62,000 nt of DNA, taken from NCBI RefSeq assembly GCF_001039355.2, contig NW_019775771.1:1-62000 (forward strand), in the 5' to 3' direction. Below are positions 55,373 to 62,000 of this stretch, piece by piece; within the stretch, counting starts at the first letter, position 1, and each line of letters opens with the position of its first letter. The notes beneath the pieces were generated by a model, which saw nothing but the letters and a program-made list of their open reading frames with translations, did not search any database and was not told the origin of the DNA. The stretch is from Lingula anatina. Taxonomy: Eukaryota > Brachiopoda > Lingulata > Lingulida > Lingulidae. The position numbers and the translations under genes are program-made.

Positions 55373-57151
55373 GGGGGTATTCATAACCTCGACAATAAAA
55401 TATCTGAATTTTCAAACGTATAATCAGGAAGATATTTATCCCTGCCTCAAGACACCCTTTTCAGAAATTAACTGCATACTAGTAAATGCACATCCTGTGG
55501 TTTTGATTGTGTTGGCGTGTGATGCAGTTTATCTGCTCTTCTAACATTTGCATTGGGGTAGTAAACTATGATCTAGTGGCACTAAAAATGAAAAACAACA
55601 AGCAGGCCTGTCTGGAAATCTCAAAATAAAGAAGCTTGCACTGTGTCAGAGCTCTTTGAAACTGGATTAGGCTACGTGAAATCAAATTGCTTCCCTCAAA
55701 CTGGGAAACCAGAGGTTATTACAACAGCTGAAATGCTACCTCCAGAGAAAATTTTGGGGTCAAAAATAGCAATACTAAGCTCTATTCACTTACTAGTACC
55801 AGACTGATAAAACTAATTCCATTTTATTAACATTTAATTTACTAGTACTTAACCAATAGAGGACAACAAATAATTTAACCAACAGACACTTACTTATAGG
55901 CAGATGGTCCTAGTACACTACAATGAATGGCTACTGTAACAGGCCTACCCAACTACCAGACTTGGCACTGATTGATCCTGAATTCAACACTACCCGTTTT
56001 CAAGGTATGCATCAGTACTAGTATGCCCTTCGAAGTACCAGATGCTACAATACACCGCTCTTGCCTTGTACGCGATGTGATAGTGATGATTCTCAGCGGG
56101 GTTGGAAAGTAGTGCATCTCATCTCAAAATTTGTTCCGGGGTATGACACTGTGAAATGTGTACTGACACACACCTTGAAAACGTGAAGTGTGGTCTGATC
56201 TACAGGTGAATTCGGGATCATTGGGTGCCGAGTCTGGTAGTTGGGTAGGCCTGTGTAATCACTTTGTTATTAGAATATATTTTATCAATCCCACTGTATG
56301 ATAACCTTAAAAGTACAAAAGCCTTTACTGGGTATCTGTTTTTAGTACAAATATCAAAGCTTAAACAGTATAATCAGCATGAAAGAAGGGAGGAGCGGAG
56401 GAAGAGGAACAAGATTTTAAATCTTAAAGTGTGGGAGGGGAGGAGGAAGAGGAGCAAGATTTTAATTCTTAAAATAATTATCTGAGGTAACACAGCAACA
56501 TCGAGTGCGAGTAATTTGATCTCGTATAAATGCATTGAAACTTTTTGAAATTCATAAAGTGGCCAATGGTATACAGTAAGTCAAAGGTACATCAAGTAAA
56601 GGGAGGAGGGGGTATGAACTAATATCAACTGCTTGATATATATTGAGCATTAAACAAAAATACCCGTGACTGAGACTAATAAAAAGGTGAGACAGCATTT
56701 CAACAACAATGCTTAGCTAGTAATTTCTTAAATTTATTTATAAAATTAAACTCATTCAAAACTTTTGAATAGGTAAGCAGGTGACTTTATTGCAGAAAGT
56801 ATGTTTCTGTGTCTCAAAATAAATAAAAAATCACAAACCTTGAAAAAATTTAATGTTAAAAAAATGAGGTGTTTAAAACCACTTAGCAGCTACTTTATTG
56901 CTGTTAATGAACTGAACCATGGAGAAATGTGACAGTGCATGCCATACTGAAATACTAGTAGTACATTCTACATATAGGGGAGTCTGGGATAACTTAGGAG
57001 AACATATGGAAAGAAGTGAACATAACAACCAGCACCTTATCAGGACTAAAGAAATAAAATAATTTGCTTCATTTCTTGAGTGTCTTTTTGTTTGTTCACA
57101 TGATTAATTCATTCAGATGTTCTGACAATTTTCGTTTATCTATTTTATTCT

Positions 57152-57187
57152 TTTTTTTTTTTTTTTTTTTTTTTTTTTGGGGGGGGG
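57152..57187. repeat. Poly-T followed by poly-G
   Basis: About 27 T then 9 G. Confidence 0.85.
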
Positions 57188-57304
57188 TCCATTTCTTTGT
57201 GGGACACAGTAAATAACTTAACTGTAACTTGCACCAAACAAATGGTTTTTTTTTTTAAATTTTAAAATCTTTTAAATAAAAAAAAAATTTNATTGGCCCC
57301 CCTA

Positions 57305-57350
57305 CCTCTCCATCCTTACCCACTCAACCCTACCCATCTATCCTTACTCA
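57305..57350 (+). repeat. Short remnant of the ATCC minisatellite
   Basis: CCATCCTTACCCACTCAACC and following units match the 50.9-kb array. It begins 14 bp after a single unresolved base (57291). Confidence 0.65.
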
Positions 57351-57820
57351 CATTTGTCCACTGTACTATTTTTTAACAATTTTATTAACAAATGTAATAT
57401 TTCATAATAAAATTATTAATTTATCTATTTTTCATTTACTATTATCTATTTACTAATTTTTATTTATTTATCTATTTATTTATTGCCAATCCCTGTTGGT
57501 AACACATGGAGCTGGGATCACCCAGTACAACATGAGAGTTGCCATTGCATGCAAAAATCAATTTCAGTCAAGCTGACAAATTTAATAATAAATACCAGTT
57601 CTATCCCTCTGAAAATATGGTCAGTGTGGTTACATAATCACATTCCGCACAGCAGTTTTTTTTTCACGTTTTTTGTTGCCAAATATCATAGTCATTTTAT
57701 TATATCACAAATAGATTAACATAAAAGTGGTTGCCTGTCCCTCCCCCCCTTTTTTTTTCAATTTGTCTATCCAAGTTCATCTGTCTGGAGGGATGTTGTT
57801 GTTATCCTCAATTCAGCTAA

Positions 57821-58017
57821 GACCACATTCACAACAGCTGACTAACTAGTCCACCAATCAAATATATATCAACCCATGTAGAAGCTTCCCATCTCATTCC
57901 CTAATCATGACATAATACAAAGTGAAGAGATTCCCTGCTGAGATTACAAAACAAGCATTCAAGCAGGTAGGACATATTTAATCCCTGGACTAGTTAGTCA
58001 GCTGGCAAAATGCGGCA
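57821..58017 (+). mobile_element. PIF/Harbinger-like MITE abutting the next one
   Basis: 197 bp imperfect palindrome, GACCACATTCACAACAGCTG to CAGCTGGCAAAATGCGGCA, flanked by TAA at 57818-57820 and 58018-58020. The right TAA is also the left TAA of the 58.0-kb element. Confidence 0.65.
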
Positions 58018-58020
58018 TAA

Positions 58021-58235
58021 GGCTGTATTCCCTGAGCTTTTAGACCGATCTATCCCCGCGGGGAGTCTCACTAGATTACTGTCAGATAATCCGGCTTAAA
58101 TGTCCGTCCCGCCTACTACAAGCTGTAAGGGGGTAATTAACTTTCGTGTCCGCCCGGCTGACAGCTATTTAGCGTGAACCCCCAGGGAGTTAGGTCGATC
58201 TAAAGTAGATCGATCTAATCTCTGGAAATGGGGTC
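58021..58235 (-). mobile_element. PIF/Harbinger-like MITE family 2, copy 2
   Basis: 215 bp, the same length as the 23.2-kb copy and inverted to it, with high identity throughout. TAA lies on both sides (58018-58020, 58236-58238). It abuts another MITE and shares the TAA between them. Confidence 0.78.
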
Positions 58236-59738
58236 TAAGACTTTGGCCTTGACTCCTCCAGAGACAGACACATCATGATACACAACTGGCCCAAGTCTTA
58301 CCTCACAACAGACATCCACTTGGCTGTAAGTTATAAACAGTGATAGAGGTCTGGCTAAATGAAGAATAAAAGCCGTCTCGAGACCCCCCCCTTACGCAAT
58401 CACACACACACAGACCTAATTAAATCAATTCAAGACACGTAGTATTCGTACAAGGTCAAAAAAATTTAGTACGGAACAGAAAAATATTCTTAATGCACTA
58501 AAAAATGATTTTGTTCAGACAGTAAGACAATATTTATCAACGAATTCACTTGACCCCCCCCCCCCCCAAGCAACCCATAATTTCTGAAATCATAGTAATT
58601 TAGATTTTAGGCAATGCAATATAATAACAAAATCCTTATTACAACATCAGCATAAGACAAAGTATTCTATTTGTGACATGTGCTACGTGTCCATACAACA
58701 CAAGCAGTCATAAGTAATTCATTAGGCATCTGTATTACCATGATACAATCTGTTTTACAAGGCAGTGCCAGATGTAACATCAATGCCTTTATTATATCCA
58801 ACACTGTTTAGATGTACACATTCATATCCTTTCTCACTCTGTGTGTGTGTGCATGTGTGTGTGTATGTATGCATGCATGTGTGTGTGAGTTTTTCTTCAA
58901 ATATCCCATGTAAAATTACACACACACACACAAAAAAAAAAAAAAACTGTCAAGTCTATTAATATATAAATACTTTGCAAATTTCATCCCTGCATCAGTG
59001 TGAAAAAATTAAGACAAGCAAATAGCCATGAAGAAATGTGAAAGGCCAGACCAAAATTGTTAGGTGGTAATATTGGTTAATGTGTGCGTCAAATACTGAT
59101 TTTGAGAAAATTGCAATTATTTTCACCTATTTTTTCAAACAAATTTTAATGCACTGGTTTTGTAAGATGGGAAAAATCAAAACTCATCCAAAGAAAGCCT
59201 AATATTGTTTTTATGCTAGAGAACTGTCAACCAAACCAAATAACAAACTTATCAATTTCGTCTCCAGTGCCCAAATAAAAAATACACCATACACTGCTTT
59301 ATGAAGTCTACAGATAATTTCATAAGCTATATGCTAAACAGCTTCACGGAGACAAAGTTAAGCATTTGGCGTCAATCTATATAAATAATTCATAGTCATA
59401 CATGTCATGTACACAACTTTGCAGGAGGAAAAAAAGATGCACCAAAGCAACAAATTGTGCAGAATTCCCCCAATTAGTCAGCTCACGGGGATTATTACTC
59501 CAGTCATCTGGTTAACAGATTAAATGTGCCTAGATGGGGGACATAATACACAAGAGGACTCCAGGTGGCTCTCCAGGCTCATTTCAATCATTAAGTATGT
59601 AGTGGTATATGAATTTTAATGACTTCGGCACACATGGTCATTATTCTAGATGAGCAGCTTTGTCAGACAGCACCAGTTAATATTCCGCCTGTCTTTATCT
59701 TAGGCTTCCCTACATCACACAACCTCACCATAATGTAA

Positions 59739-59998
59739 GAGACCATTCCCAGAGACTATCATACTAACTTTGGATCAATCTATCTCCAAGGGGATTCTCG
59801 CTAAATGGCAATCAACTTAAGCGGCTTACATGTCCATCATACCTACTGAAGCTACAAGGCAGTACAGTAATTAATTATCATTCAGCAGCTTCAGTAGGCA
59901 TACTATACAAATCTTAAGCAGCTTGAGCTGAAAGCAATTTAGCAAGAAACCCCTTGGAGATGGATCGGTCCTGTTAGATCGCTGTATGTATGGGAACC
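59739..59998 (+). mobile_element. Degenerate PIF/Harbinger-like palindromic MITE
   Basis: 260 bp, starting GAGACCATTCCCAGAGAC after TAA and ending with GTATGGGAACC before TAG. The inner sequence repeats CTACTGAAGCTACAAGGC-type arms. A diverged relative of the 215-bp family. Confidence 0.5.
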
Positions 59999-61620
59999 TA
60001 GTCAACCTCGCCATAATGTAATACACACAGGTTTCAGGTTATCTTCCTTATGGAAGTCTTGCATGGTAGCTGTATGAGACACTGTGATGTCTCTGACATC
60101 TGTATTAATCTTAAGTAGTGGAGCTCAAGTACTCTATTGTATTCGTGCTAGTTTTCATGAATAATATGCACAATAGCTTACCTAAGAAGACATCAATAAT
60201 TCATTGCTACACTTATTTATATCACTGGTTTTAATATATTTCATCTCACCTCACATAATATGAAACAACAATGCTGAAATTGCTAAAATGGTCCATCCCA
60301 TAAAAATCTGAGTGTGCACTGCTGCACAATATCATAAAATACTTTTTAAAACTGTCGAAAAAAAAAAAGGACACAAATTCTCAGTCATCTTATCTTTTGA
60401 CATTCCCTCATAAAACACTCACTTTTAATTTACTACACTGAAGAACAAGCACTAAATCAAAACTATTGAACTGAGGGTACCATAATCCCATTCAATGACA
60501 AATGGATTTTAAAAGAAGCCAAATCTGTGTATTTCCTTAAATACAAACTGCATACTAATATATACATGTAGCCATATGAGTGTTAGCATGTCTGTTAGTC
60601 TATAAATTCAGCCTCAGACACTCCTGCTTGTATTTTTTATATAATATTCACTATAAATCTAGACTCGGAAAGACACAGGAGGTGAATATTATTTCAACAT
60701 CAGACGTAGCTCAGGCTCCGTTACTGAAATTCTCAATTCTCTTCAATATCCTCAACTTTCATGCTTAAAGCCAACAAGTTTTGACCTGGATAAATTTAAA
60801 TTAAATTTGAAAAAAAATGTCCCCCCATCATCTTTACAACCCTCTGATAAATATCAGAGCCCCCTAAAATACGATACAAAATCACACTGTGGGGCCCTAG
60901 GAGAATTCATGCACTTTAACTGCCTGGGATAATGTAAAGTTCTGCACTTAGGTGTCAAATTGCCCCCCAATGACAAATACATTGAAAGGGTATCATGTCT
61001 GGCAAGGAACGCATTCCCGTTGATGGCTCAAAATATCACAGACAGGGATGAGACCTGTCCTCACTGAAAAAGTAGGAAAACTGGCTGGGAGTCCAGGGTA
61101 CACGATTCACAAGAATAACCCAAATGACCCTGAAAAAGTCAGAATTCCGACAAAAGTCCAAAAAGTCTCATTAGTGCACAGGGTGCTTTTCAACATTTTA
61201 GTAGCAGACTACTAATGCACACAGTGGACTTTACTAGGCCCACGTAACCTGGCTTACATCAAGCCAGTACCAGTACTAGTATATGAATAACACAGTTTAA
61301 ACCTACACAATTTTCATCTCATGGCTTCTGGACTGCCTCTGTATATAGCACTCAGTCCCCTCAGTAAATACAGAAAACGTGAATAGGAGTGCTACTGACA
61401 AAAAAAATTAGACATCTGCCTGAGGTTGCAGTCACAATGGTTTTTACTAAACCACACTTAAATCTAGATGCAGATACTGGATGGCAAACTCCAGTAACTA
61501 CCTTTCTCTCTATATAATATACCAATAATCAATGGGTTTAAGAGCGCATTCTCAATGAATTAAGCCAGGCTTTACAAAGCCGGTGACCTAAAAATGGCGG
61601 ACGTACATGAAAGAAAAACC

Positions 61621-62000
61621 GCCTAATCTTTAAATAGTCTCTCCGCCTCTCACACGCCTCCCCACACGTCGTCCCTGCGGGGTACAGTAATTAAATCTCT
61701 GCTCCGAACATTAATATTTCTGTGAATATCGTTGGTGATATTATCTCCGTAGATAGTCGATTCATTGCTGCTCTACGGGCCAAATTATTCCTTTTTCCTC
61801 TCTGTTTTCAAAGATAATAGAACAGAAGAGCTTTTTTCCTTCGATCGCCTTCAGCCGCCATGCTTTCTTCACCACGAGTTTAACTGATGAGCATGCGCAC
61901 TTAATATTTCTCAGGTAGCTTCCGCATGGCGAACGGAGCCAAGATTTAATTACTGTAGGGACGACGTGTGAGAGGCGGAGAGACTATCAAAACATTAGGC
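61621..62000 (-). mobile_element. Long terminal-inverted-repeat element at the window edge, possible Harbinger derivative
   Basis: Left arm (from 61621, with TAGTCTCTCCGCCTCTCACA) and right arm (to 62000, TGTGAGAGGCGGAGAGACTA) are inverted copies of 70-95 bp; both begin GCCTAAT. Between them, on the minus strand, an ATG at 61862 in good context opens MAAEGDRRKKALLFYYL and stops. That resembles the basic start of some PIF/Harbinger-type proteins, but this is weak. The element may continue past 62000. Confidence 0.5.

Larger units (their letters stand above)
47514..61620. other. Upstream GALNT intron or 5' flank
   Basis: No supported coding exon. It should contain or border the untranslated first exon(s) of the GALNT gene, which I cannot place. 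The content is MITEs, a minisatellite, microsatellites and dispersed repeats listed separately, in AT-rich DNA with many TACTAGTA-type palindromes. Confidence 0.5.

Overview
The window is nuclear DNA from an intron-rich, AT-rich animal, most likely a marine invertebrate. The evidence is split genes with GT-AG introns, long introns full of microsatellites and short DNA-transposon derivatives (MITEs), and proteins that look bilaterian: a SNAP-47 SNARE, a GALNT1/GALNT13-type GalNAc-transferase and a small EF-hand protein. I cannot fix the phylum from sequence alone. There is no bacterial-style operon, CRISPR array, or rRNA or tRNA gene that I can support.

Layout. (1) 0.7-14.5 kb, minus strand: a small EF-hand gene. 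A first coding exon at 14.3 kb (45 residues, EF-hand 1) can join either of two homologous terminal exons at 2.0 kb or 0.8 kb. Each supplies EF-hand 2 and a stop, giving two 77-residue isoforms. Its compact promoter has a consensus CRE, a GC box and a TATA-like box. (2) 14.5-21.8 kb: mostly repeats and AT-rich sequence, with a possible 5' untranslated exon for the next gene. (3) 21.9-28.05 kb, plus strand: a complete SNAP47 gene, six coding exons, 438 residues. (4) 28.15-47.5 kb, minus strand, tail-to-tail with SNAP47: a GalNAc-transferase gene of GALNT1/GALNT13 type. (5) 47.5-62 kb: the upstream intron or 5' flank of that gene, full of MITEs, a degenerate ATCC-rich minisatellite and, at the right edge, a long inverted-repeat element.

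Main result. Alternative duplicated exons occur three times in two unrelated genes. The GALNT gene has two homologous 181-nt exons encoding the metal-ligand and catalytic-loop segment. Both are phase 0 to 1, and including both would create a stop, so they are predicted to be mutually exclusive. Further 3' it has two homologous lectin-domain exons (135 and 141 nt, both phase 0 to 0). Four enzyme isoforms are therefore possible. The EF-hand gene has the duplicated terminal exons described above. A 240-bp inverted repeat sits in the introns on either side of the GALNT catalytic block and could pair in the transcript.

Problems. The exons for about 130 residues of the GALNT catalytic domain, including the metal-binding DxH and the WGGEN-type motif, are absent from the interval where they belong (39.8-43.3 kb). 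Instead the interval holds a single N and a frameshifted, unidentified protein remnant. Reading-frame phases do not match across the hole, so an assembly loss is more likely than a real deletion. Gaps of N lie at 12185-12688 and 22720-22766.

Mobile elements. Three hAT-like MITEs have perfect 5-bp target duplications. Several palindromic PIF/Harbinger-like MITEs have TAA or TTA target sites, two of them back to back sharing one TAA. There is also a broken THAP-domain gene.
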